Notes: generated by a model from the letters alone, not told the origin. Positions 1 through 7,413 are shown, counted from the stretch's first letter. The stretch is DNA of 13,918 nt from a bacterium (GCA_023132075.1 JAGLYT010000010.1:1-13918); one strand, 5' to 3'. Program-made: numbers and translations.

Positions 1-2031
1 GTTAAGGGAAAAATGAAAATTTTATTCAATCTTCCCCTGGAAAAGAATTTTATTTCATTGATTCCTTTTATTGATCAATTAAATGCCCGGATGCTGGAGG
101 GCTATTTTGAAACTCATTCTTCGGGAATAGATTTGTTAAGTGGTTGTTTTAATCGAAATGAAATGTCCGGAATAAAACCGGAGCATTTAATGAAAATAGT
201 GAGTTTTTTATCACAAATATATGATTATACTTTAATAAATTTAGATAATGATTTTAATGACAATTCTCTTGCCTTGCTCGATAGTTCCAATTTAATAATG
301 TTAATGGTAACATCAGATCGTTTGTCTTTAGAAGGAGCAAAGGAAGTTCTTTCTACTCTTTATTCTTTTCACTACGCACCTCAATCGATAAAAATAGTTT
401 TAAATATGCGAAATACAGAAGAAACCTTTTATCCTTCAGAAGTAGAGGATTATTTTAAAAAAGGAATTTTTTATAAAATTAATTACGATTTTAAGAAAAA
501 ACCTTCATTTGTTAAGATAAACAGCGAGGTTTTTAATGAGTTAAATTTCAGGCAACTTCCTTTTTATAAATCTATTCAAGGGCTCACCTGGAAATTATTG
601 GAGGAAAACGTTTTTGTGTCGGAGGGTTTAGGTAAAGGGAGGTCAACTCTGGGTGAGGGGAAAAAACCCAATGATGTCGATTCGAAATTAAAGAGTGACG
701 AGGAAAACAATCAGGATAATATAAAAAACCAACAATTAGTGAGTAACAAAATTGGCCGGTTGAAAACACTTATTCAGGAACGATTAATTAGCGAAATGGA
801 TTTGAAAGGATTGGATTTTAAAGAAGCGGGAATTAATTTGGAAAAAGGGAAAGAAATCAAACAAAAAATTAAAGGGATGGTGGAAAGACTATTAAATGAA
901 GAAGGAAGTTTTATTACTAATCGCCGGCAGCGGGAAAAAATCATATCGGAATTATTGGATGACATTTTAGGGTTGGGTCCTTTAGAAAGACTTTTAAAAG
1001 ATTCTTCTGTTTCAGAAATTATGGTTAATAAGAAAGATGAAGTATATATCGAAAAGCAAGGAAAAATTGAATTGTCCGATATTAAGTTAGCAAGTAATCA
1101 GCAAATCCTTACTATTATTGAAAGAATTGTTGCCCCTTTAGGAAGACATATAGATGAAAGTTCTCCGTTAGTAGATGCTCGCTTAAAAGATGGTTCCCGT
1201 GTTAATGCTATTATTCCTCCTTTAGCTTTGGATGGTCCGGCAATAACTATTCGTAAGTTTACAGAAAACAAACTTACCCCTGATGACTTAATTAATTTGG
1301 GTTCTATAAGTAAAGAAATGATAGAATTTATTCGGATTTGTGTTCAACTGAAAAAAAACATTATTATCTCAGGAGGAACTGGGTCAGGTAAAACAACATT
1401 TTTAAATATTATTTCTTCTTTTGTTCCTCAGAATGAACGGATTATTACCATAGAAGATTCTGCTGAATTAAAATTGCCTCAGGGACATGTAGTTAGATTA
1501 GAATCCCGTCCACCGAATATCGAAGGAGAAGGGGAGATTTCTATTCGGCGGTTACTTATTAATTGCCTTAGAATGCGGCCGGACAGAATTATTATTGGTG
1601 AATGCAGAGGAGGAGAGGCAATTGATATGTTACAAGCAATGAATACAGGGCATGAAGGGTCGTTGACTACTTTACATGCCAATAATCCCCGGGATGCTTT
1701 ATCTCGCTTAGAAACGATGGTATTAATGTCGGGAATGGAACTTCCCTCACGGGCTATTCGTGACCAAATAGCCAATAGTATTAATATTATTGTTCAATTG
1801 AATCGTTTGAATGACGGGACGAGAAAGCTTACCTGTATTAGCGAGGTAACCGGTTTGCAAGGAGGTGTAATTACAACAGCGGATATTTTTAAGTTTATTC
1901 AAGAAGGAATTGATGAGCAGGGAAAAATAATTGGAAAATTCGAATTTACAGGGGTAATTCCGTCTTTTATTGGGAAAACAAAAACACATAATGTTTCTTT
2001 TGATGAGAGCATTTTTCAAAAGTCTTTATAA
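1..2031 (+). CDS. cpaF: TadZ/CpaE-like domain fused to Tad pilus ATPase CpaF (5' partial)
   Basis: This is the motor ATPase of a Tad (type IVc) pilus, which hydrolyses ATP at the inner membrane to drive pilin assembly. Residues are counted from the ATG at 13. Residues 1-200 resemble the C-terminal half of TadZ/CpaE MinD-like proteins: an LLEGY-HSSG-like segment at 27-44, a Walker-B-like strand ending LINLDND at 74-80, and IKIVLNMRN at 126-134. A polar linker (about 203-245) precedes a typical CpaF region. That region carries the P-loop GGTGSGKTT (454-462), ITIEDSAEL, GECRGGEA (529-536, with Cys where Val is usual) and LTTLHAN around His555. The frame is open to the window edge and the MinD-type P-loop, expected about 40 residues upstream, is missing. 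I therefore think the true start lies outside the window. ATG 13, with AAGGGA at 4-9, is the alternative. The CpaF identity is secure; the fusion is well supported. Confidence 0.93.
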   Translation, partial: VKGKMKILFNLPLEKNFISLIPFIDQLNARMLEGYFETHSSGIDLLSGCFNRNEMSGIKPEHLMKIVSFLSQIYDYTLINLDNDFNDNSLALLDSSNLIMLMVTSDRLSLEGAKEVLSTLYSFHYAPQSIKIVLNMRNTEETFYPSEVEDYFKKGIFYKINYDFKKKPSFVKINSEVFNELNFRQLPFYKSIQGLTWKLLEENVFVSEGLGKGRSTLGEGKKPNDVDSKLKSDEENNQDNIKNQQLVSNKIGRLKTLIQERLISEMDLKGLDFKEAGINLEKGKEIKQKIKGMVERLLNEEGSFITNRRQREKIISELLDDILGLGPLERLLKDSSVSEIMVNKKDEVYIEKQGKIELSDIKLASNQQILTIIERIVAPLGRHIDESSPLVDARLKDGSRVNAIIPPLALDGPAITIRKFTENKLTPDDLINLGSISKEMIEFIRICVQLKKNIIISGGTGSGKTTFLNIISSFVPQNERIITIEDSAELKLPQGHVVRLESRPPNIEGEGEISIRRLLINCLRMRPDRIIIGECRGGEAIDMLQAMNTGHEGSLTTLHANNPRDALSRLETMVLMSGMELPSRAIRDQIANSINIIVQLNRLNDGTRKLTCISEVTGLQGGVITTADIFKFIQEGIDEQGKIIGKFEFTGVIPSFIGKTKTHNVSFDESIFQKSL

Positions 2032-2051
2032 AAATTAAAAAAGGAGGAATA

Positions 2052-2519
2052 GTGAGAATGAAGTGTTATTGTCATCAGGAAGTAGATAGTATAGGGGAGT
2101 GTGTCGGTTGTGGAAAATTTGTTTGTGAAGAATGTAAGGTAGAAATGGATGGAAGAATTTATTGTAAAAAATGTTCGGATGATCTTACTGTCGCTATCAG
2201 AAAAGGACAGGTTAATCTGAATATTTCGGAAGAAGAAATTAAAGAAGGAAAGATTTGGGCTGTAGTAGCATATCTGGGAATTCTTTGTTTGCTTCCCCTT
2301 TTAATGAAGAAAGATAACCAATTTGCGCTTTTTCACGGCAAACAGGGATTAGTTCTTTTTCTTACTATTGTTATTGCGGGATGGATTCCTATTTTAGGAT
2401 GGTTTATTATTGTACCGATTGTTTTTATTTTAAATATTATTGGTGTCATTCAATCTTTGCGAGGTAAATGTTTCAAAATACCTATAATAGGTGAAATTGC
2501 AGAAAAGATAAAAATGTGA
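2052..2519 (+). CDS. B-box-like zinc finger protein with DUF4870/Tic20-like membrane domain
   Basis: This small protein lies between cpaF and tadB. Residues 3-42 form a compact treble of metal-ligand pairs: C5/H8, C17/C20, C25/C28 and C38/C41. The spacing is typical of bacterial B-box-like zinc fingers, with GKFVCEEC followed by GRIYCKKC. Residues 65-150 hold about three hydrophobic segments (69-84, 99-119, 118-134). The motif around QFALFHGKQGLVLF and the C-terminal GVIQSLRGK are characteristic of the DUF4870/Tic20-like membrane family. The expected topology is a cytoplasmic zinc finger tethered to the inner membrane. A strong Shine-Dalgarno (AAGGAGGA, 2041-2048) serves either GTG 2052 (4-nt spacing) or ATG 2058 (10 nt). 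The gene starts 20 bp after cpaF ends, so it is probably cotranscribed. Its molecular function is unknown. Confidence 0.85.
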   Translation: MRMKCYCHQEVDSIGECVGCGKFVCEECKVEMDGRIYCKKCSDDLTVAIRKGQVNLNISEEEIKEGKIWAVVAYLGILCLLPLLMKKDNQFALFHGKQGLVLFLTIVIAGWIPILGWFIIVPIVFILNIIGVIQSLRGKCFKIPIIGEIAEKIKM

Positions 2520-2609
2520 TATTTGGAATGGCATAGAAATTAGACAGATTAAAAGTTAATAATTTTATTGATTATCGTTATATTCATAACTTTTTGAAAA
2601 GGAAAGGTA

Positions 2610-3494
2610 ATGCAGGTAAAGATTGTTTTTTTTAAAGGATTAATTCTATCGGGTGTTTTTTTGGGGACGGTTTGGAGTGTTTTTAAAATTGTTTCTTTTT
2701 TTGACTCTTTTAGGAATTTGACAATTAGTGAAAAAAAAGACAAGGAGAAACGCTTGTATGAAAAGAAATGGTTTATAAACATTTTATTGAAAAAACCAAA
2801 AGCGAAATTTGCGTGGGTAATTGAATTTTTTAGTTTGGTAATGGGTATAAGTGTTGGATATTTATTTTTCGGCAGGCTTTTATGGGGTTTTGTCTTGGGT
2901 GGAGTTAGTTTTTTTATTCCTTCTCTTTGGGCAAAGAGGGAATTCGGGTTGTTTATGGATAAGTTTAACCAACAGCTTATTAATGGACTGGTATTGATAG
3001 CTAATTCCTTGCGGGCAGGAATGAGTTTTTTGCAGGGGATGGAAATAATGGTTAAGGAAAGTGGAATGCCTCTTTCCGGATGTTTTGAACGGGTACTTCA
3101 GGAAATAAATCTGGGTATGTCTCCTCAGGAAGCCTTAAACGGTTTAGTAGAGCGTATGCCCAACAAAGAGTTGAAAATTATCGTTGCTGCAATTAATATT
3201 ACCCGTCAAACCGGTGGAAACCTGAGTGAAATTTTAGATAACCTTTCTTTTACTATGAGGGAAAGGAAAAAAATTCAAGGCAAAATAAATGCTCTTACCG
3301 CACAGGGAAAAATGTCCGGCTGGATAGTGGGAATAATGCCCTTTATTTTGATGTTTATTTTAAACTTAATGTCACCGGAAATGATGTGGCCACTTTTTCA
3401 TACTCTGCCGGGATATGTGACTATTTTTGTAATTTGCTTTATGGTGGGCATAGCGGCTTTAATCATAAAAAATATTGTTTCCATTGATATATGA
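2610..3494 (+). CDS. tadB: Tad pilus inner-membrane platform protein TadB
   Basis: TadB is one of two related inner-membrane platform proteins of Tad pili; it is thought to couple CpaF motion to pilin extraction. The 294-residue protein matches the usual TadB length and layout. Hydrophobic segments lie near 8-28, 70-88 and 90-107, followed by a cytoplasmic T2SSF domain at about 118-250. Recognisable landmarks are SLRAGMSFLQGME, the LGMSPQEAL turn and the TGGNLSEILD motif at 201-210. Two C-terminal membrane helices end the protein (236-254, 268-288). The start is ATG 2610 with AAAGGAAAGG just upstream. It follows the zinc-finger gene by 90 bp on the same strand. Order and family placement make TadB rather than TadC the better name, since the TadC-type homologue follows. 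Confidence 0.9.
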   Translation: MQVKIVFFKGLILSGVFLGTVWSVFKIVSFFDSFRNLTISEKKDKEKRLYEKKWFINILLKKPKAKFAWVIEFFSLVMGISVGYLFFGRLLWGFVLGGVSFFIPSLWAKREFGLFMDKFNQQLINGLVLIANSLRAGMSFLQGMEIMVKESGMPLSGCFERVLQEINLGMSPQEALNGLVERMPNKELKIIVAAINITRQTGGNLSEILDNLSFTMRERKKIQGKINALTAQGKMSGWIVGIMPFILMFILNLMSPEMMWPLFHTLPGYVTIFVICFMVGIAALIIKNIVSIDI

Positions 3495-3507
3495 TAAAGA
3501 CAGTTAG

Positions 3508-3582
3508 TTGGTTATATTGGTTTAGATTGGTTGATTAAAGATGGTTGGAAAAGTTTTATTGGTTTAATTGGTTGAATTAGTT
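3508..3582 (+). repeat. Degenerate TTGGTT low-complexity repeat, copy 1
   Basis: This is a run of degenerate ATTGGTT/TTGGTTT units. Two parts recur near 12068-12103. The 25 bases at 3558-3582 match 12068-12092 with a single mismatch. The 13 bases TTTAGATTGGTTG (3521-3533) recur exactly at 12091-12103. The order of the two parts differs between the copies, which suggests unit-wise shuffling rather than one duplication. Confidence 0.7.
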
Positions 3583-3620
3583 AAAAACAAAGACAGACAA
3601 AGACACAGATAAAGACAGGC

Positions 3621-3665
3621 ATCCGCCTTAAAGATTGGCGGACTTTCGCTCCGCTTCAGCAAAGT
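3621..3665. repeat. REP-like palindromic pair (TCCGCC/GGCGGA plus CTTT...AAAG hairpin)
   Basis: TCCGCC (3622-3627) pairs with GGCGGA (3637-3642). It is followed immediately by a second hairpin in which ACTTTCGCT (3642-3650) can pair with AGCAAAGT (3658-3665), with one extra base. Adjacent GC-rich palindromes in an AT-rich spacer are typical of dispersed REP-like elements. Confidence 0.65.
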
Positions 3666-3749
3666 TAAAAGATAAAGACAAAAATAAGAACAAAGACAAA
3701 AAACAGTCAAACATAGTCAAAAGATGTTGAATGATAAATTTGTTTGTAG

Positions 3750-3769
3750 TTGCTCAATTTATTGAGCAA
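3750..3769. repeat. Perfect palindrome TTGCTCAA-TTTA-TTGAGCAA
   Basis: Two perfect 8-base arms are separated by TTTA. No T-run follows the 3' arm, so it does not look like a terminator on the + strand. It could be a dimeric-repressor operator or part of the dispersed repeat set in this spacer. Confidence 0.6.
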
Positions 3770-3789
3770 AAATGGTTGGGATTTTGCTT

Positions 3790-3812
3790 GTCCGCCAGTC
3801 AGTAAGGCGGAT
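3790..3812. repeat. Inverted second copy of the TCCGCC palindrome
   Basis: The arms are TCCGCC (3791-3796) and GGCGGA (3806-3811). The reverse complement of 3621-3643 matches these 23 bases at 20 positions, so the two copies face each other across about 147 bp. That arrangement resembles a pair of REP elements or MITE ends. Confidence 0.6.
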
Positions 3813-3884
3813 TTAGGATTTAGATATTAGAATTTAGTATTTGTCTGTTTGCGTTTATGACAATGTATGATGCGAGCAAATCTT

Positions 3885-3911
3885 CCCCCTTTGAAAAAGG
3901 GGGTTAGGGGG
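3885..3911 (+). repeat. C5TTT-GAA-AAAG5 hairpin ending in G-rich tail
   Basis: CCCCCTTT (3885-3892) pairs with AAAGGGGG (3896-3903) around a GAA loop, then TTAGGGGG follows. From general knowledge, very similar hairpins are scattered in many unrelated bacterial genomes. Its G-rich tail lies about 13 bases before the tadC ATG and is the only Shine-Dalgarno-like stretch there, at a poor distance. Confidence 0.55.
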
Positions 3912-3924
3912 ATTTAGACAAAAA

Positions 3925-4773
3925 ATGTATTGGTTAATATTGGTTTTGATTTTTATATTAGTATTTTTATTGACGATGGGATTTTTTTCGATAAAAGAAA
4001 AAATATTCTTTGTTCCAACCGTAAATGGATTAACAGGAAGGTTATCCTTAATAATTGGCCGATTACATCTGCCTTTTCTTGAAAATTTACGGAGTAAAAT
4101 AAAAAAGCAGTTATCTATGGCAGGTGTTATTGACGAATCTCCGGACTATGTTCTTGCCGGGCATTGTTTAAACGGTATGGTTTTTTCTTTTTTAGGGGCA
4201 ATACTTTCTTTAATTTTCTTTGATTTAATAAAAGGATATATTCTAATAGGTTTTTTTGTTCTGGGATTCATTTTGTCCGTTTATAAACTTAAAGAAAGAA
4301 TAAAAAAAAGACATTGTGCTATTTTACGTGCTCTACCGGATGTTTTGGATATTTTAACGGTAGCAGTGGAAGCAGGCTTGGATTTTAATGCCGCATTAAT
4401 TAAATTAATTGAATTGGAAGCTCAAAATAATCCGTTGGTAAAAGAGATTTTCCAAATGCAGCAGGAAGTCTATGTGGGAAGCAGCCGGATAGAATCTTTA
4501 TACAATATGGCAGCAAGGGTGGATGAGCCGGGTTTATCTGCAGTTTGTTCTTCTTTGATACAGGCAATTAAAATGGGAACAAGCCTTGGGCCTATTTTAC
4601 GTCTGCAATCAGAGCAGATTAGAGTTCAGCGTTTTCAAAAAGCAGAAAAATTAGCCGGTGAAGCTCCGGTAAAAATGCTTTTTCCGTTGATTTTCTTGAT
4701 TTTACCAACAGTTTTTCTTGTTTTGTTTGTTCCGTTGATTTTGACTTATATATCTAGTGGAGTAGAGTTTTAA
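3925..4773 (+). CDS. tadC: Tad pilus inner-membrane platform protein TadC
   Basis: TadC is the second inner-membrane platform protein of the Tad apparatus, expected to work with TadB and the CpaF ATPase. It has 282 residues. An N-terminal membrane helix (3-22) and a helix pair (83-120) precede a T2SSF domain at about 135-262. Diagnostic stretches are ALPDVLDILTVAVEAGLDF (136-154), the MGTSLGPILR motif (217-226) and the RFQKAEKLAGEAPVKM stretch (236-251) before the final hydrophobic hairpin (252-276). The ATG is poorly provided with a ribosome binding site; only the G-rich tail of the upstream repeat resembles one. The gene is separated from tadB by repeats and runs convergently into the PAS-sensor gene 52 bp downstream. 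Confidence 0.9.
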   Translation: MYWLILVLIFILVFLLTMGFFSIKEKIFFVPTVNGLTGRLSLIIGRLHLPFLENLRSKIKKQLSMAGVIDESPDYVLAGHCLNGMVFSFLGAILSLIFFDLIKGYILIGFFVLGFILSVYKLKERIKKRHCAILRALPDVLDILTVAVEAGLDFNAALIKLIELEAQNNPLVKEIFQMQQEVYVGSSRIESLYNMAARVDEPGLSAVCSSLIQAIKMGTSLGPILRLQSEQIRVQRFQKAEKLAGEAPVKMLFPLIFLILPTVFLVLFVPLILTYISSGVEF

Positions 4774-4825
4774 TTTTGTGGTTATATGCACTGAAGAATT
4801 ATAAAAATGGAATTTATTGTAGGGA

Positions 4826-5911
4826 TTAGGGATAAAAGAGAACGATTCCTCCTATATGGGTGTTTTCTTTGTCTTTAATCATAGTAATTTTTATATTATA
4901 TTTTATCGCTTCTGTTAAAAAGAAATCTTTGATTATTTGATTCGGGTTATTTAAAGCTTTATTTATTATCTTCAAAATCTCCGGGTTTTTAAATACATCT
5001 AAGATATGGCAATTTAAAATATTGTCTTTTTTTAAGTTCAGTATTTTACAGGCTGAGTTGTTTATAAAAACGATTTTATTGTTTGAATCTAATAACAAAT
5101 TCCCTTCGTTTAGTGTTTCGCCTATACTTTTTAGGAATAGATTCATGTTTTCTTTGTGAAGGACTGATTGATTTTTTAAAAAAAGCTGTTCTTTTTTAAA
5201 ATGTTTAAATATCTGATTAAATTTTTGTCTGATACTGTTAAATCCTCCGGCTGATTCTTGATTCAAAGACGACAGTTTTGGAAGAGGAAAATATTCAATA
5301 GCGGATTTCAAGTTTTTCAAAGGGGTAATAATAGTAAATTTTAATATTATCTTAAGCCATAAACCGATAAGTAATAAAGAAACAAAGATAGTTATATAAG
5401 TTGTTTTTTTTATGGTTTTCAGCTTTTGATTAATTTGCAAATAGGTTGCTTCTATTTGTAAGAGTCCGATAGGTTTGTTCTTTTTTTTAAGAGGAAAAAT
5501 AATATAAATTCCTTTTTTGTTTTTGCGGATTATATATTTCCCCGATTTTAAAACTTGTTTTATTTCCAAATCCTGATATGTTTTCCCCCAATGATTTAAT
5601 TGGCTGTGGGCAAGTATTTTACCTTCAGGGTTTAAAACCATAGCATAGGAGATGTTCTTGTTTTTAGTAATTTCATTTATGTGCTGTAAAAGTTTGAGAT
5701 CATTTTTATCTTCGAGTCCTTTTTCACAGGAAGGGATGAATTTTTTGCCTGAAGAGAAAATTTCTTTGGTTAAGTTTTCGACAAAGAAGAGTTTTTGTTG
5801 ATAGAGAGAAAAAGCGGAGAGGAAAAACAAAATCATTCCAATTACGAAAAGAGTTGGAATAATAATTTGCAAATTGATATTTGATTTTAATTTGTTAAGT
5901 AGTCGCTTCAT
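4826..5911 (-). CDS. Membrane PAS-domain sensor protein without output domain
   Basis: This 361-residue protein has the front half of a sensor histidine kinase. A membrane helix (about 15-36) is followed by an extracytoplasmic domain (37-170) with a Cache-like segment reading YAMVLNPEGKILAHS. A second helix (172-194) leads into a short HAMP-like/coiled linker beginning TPLKNLKSAIEYF. A C-terminal PAS domain occupies 262-361, including NEGNLLLDSNNKIVFINNSACKILN. The protein ends GGIVLFYP-stop, where relatives usually continue with a D[IV]T-E linker into a histidine kinase or cyclase. No His-box, ATPase, GGDEF or EAL motif is present, and the next codons after the stop do not continue a kinase. 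It may signal by protein-protein contact or be a truncated kinase. It faces tadC tail to tail. No good Shine-Dalgarno precedes its ATG. Confidence 0.82.
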   Translation of the reverse strand: MKRLLNKLKSNINLQIIIPTLFVIGMILFFLSAFSLYQQKLFFVENLTKEIFSSGKKFIPSCEKGLEDKNDLKLLQHINEITKNKNISYAMVLNPEGKILAHSQLNHWGKTYQDLEIKQVLKSGKYIIRKNKKGIYIIFPLKKKNKPIGLLQIEATYLQINQKLKTIKKTTYITIFVSLLLIGLWLKIILKFTIITPLKNLKSAIEYFPLPKLSSLNQESAGGFNSIRQKFNQIFKHFKKEQLFLKNQSVLHKENMNLFLKSIGETLNEGNLLLDSNNKIVFINNSACKILNLKKDNILNCHILDVFKNPEILKIINKALNNPNQIIKDFFLTEAIKYNIKITMIKDKENTHIGGIVLFYP

Positions 5912-5969
5912 TTTGGGTTGTTATTTATAAAATTTTAAAAAGAATGATTTTATTGCTTTTATAAGACGA

Positions 5970-5997
5970 ATATAACAAATTTTTTTCTAATTAGCAA
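5970..5997 (-). promoter_or_regulatory. Candidate promoter of the PAS-sensor gene
   Basis: On the - strand, TTGCTA (5992-5997) and TTATAT (5970-5975) are separated by 16 bp, about 60 bp upstream of the ATG. The region is AT-rich, so chance matches are common. Confidence 0.3.
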
Positions 5998-6086
5998 ATA
6001 GTTTTTCTTAGAGAACAGTTGAAATTTTTCTTGTGTATGGGTTTTTTAATTTATAGGCGACTTTAGTAGAATAATTAATAGAAAAT

Positions 6087-6115
6087 TTGATCAATACTTT
6101 TTACACTACTATATT
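6087..6115 (+). promoter_or_regulatory. Candidate promoter of the HEAT-repeat gene
   Basis: TTGATC (6087-6092) and TATATT (6110-6115) lie 17 bp apart. The predicted transcript start, about 6122, falls at the beginning of the Shine-Dalgarno GGAGGAGG (6121-6128), giving an unusually short leader. That closeness weakens the call. Confidence 0.35.
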
Positions 6116-6131
6116 TTAAAGGAGGAGGAAA

Positions 6132-7382
6132 ATGAAAAAAAGGCGAAGAAACAAGCTTTTAATGGGAATAGGGGTGGTATTATTCTTGGTAAGTGGATTG
6201 ATATCAGTTAAGGCAATTTCAAAAGAAAAGGAAGTTGTATCAAAAAAAACAGTATCAATGGAAAAAGAAATTCAGTCAAGTATTGCGCAATTGAAGAGTT
6301 CATCGGAGAATGTTGTCTTAAAAGCACAACGAAAACTAGTGGGAATAGGTAAACCGGCAGTTCCTTTCTTGATTAAAGCCCTTAAGAAAAAGTCTAATAC
6401 GCAAATGCGCAAGAATATTTGTCAGATTTTAGAAAGAATAAGAGATGAAAGAGCCCGGGAAATCTTGATAAAAAGGTTAAAAGACCGGGATGTTTTTCTG
6501 CGGTTGGCAGCTGCTTCGGCATTAACTGCATTAAGGGATAAAACGGGAATTCCTGTCTGCATAAAAGCACTGAAGAAAAAGGATGTTAAAGTGCGGCGAT
6601 TAGCAATGAGAATTTTAGGGCAGAGTCCTGATCAACAGATATCCCCGGTTTTAAAAAGTTCATTAAAAAACGATCAGGATGCGGAAGTCAGAAGTATGGC
6701 AGCATTAATTTTAGGAATGATTCCTGACCGGACAGCTGTTGATTTCTTGAGGGAAGCACTGGAAGATAAAGAAATATCAGTACGAAAAAATGCTGTTATT
6801 GCTTTAGGATTGATTAAAGATAATTCTGTAGTTCCTGACCTGGTAAAATTATTGGAGACAGGAGAGGGGGAAATAAGACTGTTGTCCGTTGTTTCGTTAA
6901 TGCGGATGGGAGATAAAAGTGCTGTACCTGCATTGATAAAAGCAGTGGATGACCAACTCTTAAAAATTAAATTAGCTGCCTTATCCGCTCTTGGTGAATT
7001 ACGCGATGTGAAAGCGAAAGAAGTGCTTCTTGAAGCCTTAAATAATGACGAAAATGAGGTTAAAATTAAGGCTGTAATTGCTTTGGGGAAAATCAAAGAT
7101 AAAGGAACCTTTAATAAGATTGCAGCTCTTCTGAAAGATAAAGATTCAACTGTGCGAATGAATACTGTTTTGGCTTTGGGTTCGTTGGAGGATTTACGGG
7201 CGGTTACAGCTTTAATGAAAGCACTAAAGGATGAAAATGCTTATGTGCGCAGGAATGCAGCTATTATCCTGGGTAAACTTGGCGATAAAAAAGCAGTAGC
7301 CGTTTTAGAAAAAGCCTGTCAAGATAAAATAACTTTTGTTTCTACGGCAGCTAAAAATGCTTTAAAAAAGTTGAAAGAATAA
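6132..7382 (+). CDS. Exported HEAT-repeat (PBS lyase-like) protein
   Basis: The 416-residue protein begins with a basic stretch and a hydrophobic helix (MKKRRR then about 9-28), a signal peptide or membrane anchor. The rest is a solenoid of about 11-12 HEAT-like repeats of around 31 residues. Each ends in a helix of the type VRxxAxxALGxxxD, for example EVRSMAALILGMIPD, SVRKNAVIALGLIKD and YVRRNAAIILGKLGD. Such solenoids are protein-interaction scaffolds; nothing here indicates bilin lyase activity. The placement is probably periplasmic. A very strong Shine-Dalgarno (GGAGGAGG, 6121-6128) fixes the ATG at 6132. It is divergent from the PAS-sensor gene, with a 220-bp shared upstream region. The binding partner is unknown; surface-appendage neighbours make an envelope assembly role possible, but that is inference. 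Confidence 0.88.
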   Translation: MKKRRRNKLLMGIGVVLFLVSGLISVKAISKEKEVVSKKTVSMEKEIQSSIAQLKSSSENVVLKAQRKLVGIGKPAVPFLIKALKKKSNTQMRKNICQILERIRDERAREILIKRLKDRDVFLRLAAASALTALRDKTGIPVCIKALKKKDVKVRRLAMRILGQSPDQQISPVLKSSLKNDQDAEVRSMAALILGMIPDRTAVDFLREALEDKEISVRKNAVIALGLIKDNSVVPDLVKLLETGEGEIRLLSVVSLMRMGDKSAVPALIKAVDDQLLKIKLAALSALGELRDVKAKEVLLEALNNDENEVKIKAVIALGKIKDKGTFNKIAALLKDKDSTVRMNTVLALGSLEDLRAVTALMKALKDENAYVRRNAAIILGKLGDKKAVAVLEKACQDKITFVSTAAKNALKKLKE

Positions 7383-7384
7383 CC

Positions 7385-7413
7385 TTGACAAAATTAAGCA
7401 GGGGTGTTAGTTT
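7385..7413 (+). promoter_or_regulatory. Promoter driving the riboswitch transcript
   Basis: A full consensus -35 box TTGACA (7385-7390) is followed after 17 bp by TAGTTT (7408-7413), which keeps the most conserved T, A and final T of a -10 box. It lies 2 bp after the HEAT-gene stop, so transcription would start near 7420, giving a leader of about 55 nt before the aptamer. The -35 box is strong, the -10 moderate. Confidence 0.55.

Larger units (their letters stand above)
3495..3924. other. Repeat-rich 430-bp spacer between tadB and tadC
   Basis: No coding region is convincing here. In order the spacer holds a T/G-rich block of degenerate TTGGTT units (about 3508-3582), an A-rich block of degenerate AAAGACA units (about 3583-3620 and 3665-3705), a GC-rich palindrome cluster (3621-3665), a perfect palindrome (3750-3769), an inverted copy of the first palindrome (3790-3812) and a C5/G5 hairpin (3885-3903). 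tadB and tadC are normally adjacent or overlapping, so this looks like inserted or accumulated repeat DNA. Whether tadC is still cotranscribed with tadB cannot be told from the sequence. Confidence 0.8.

Noticed and set aside
1479-1775. 98-codon reverse-strand open frame inside the CpaF gene
   Set aside because: It lies opposite the most conserved part of the ATPase domain and has no ribosome binding site or recognisable protein features.
3495-3924. CRISPR array in the tadB-tadC spacer
   Set aside because: The repeats are degenerate, irregularly spaced and partly inverted, with no constant direct repeat or unique spacers and no cas gene nearby.
6132-7382. Phycobilisome (PBS) lyase function for the HEAT protein
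   Set aside because: Only the generic HEAT repeat pattern is present; the protein has an export signal and the neighbours have no link to phycobiliproteins.
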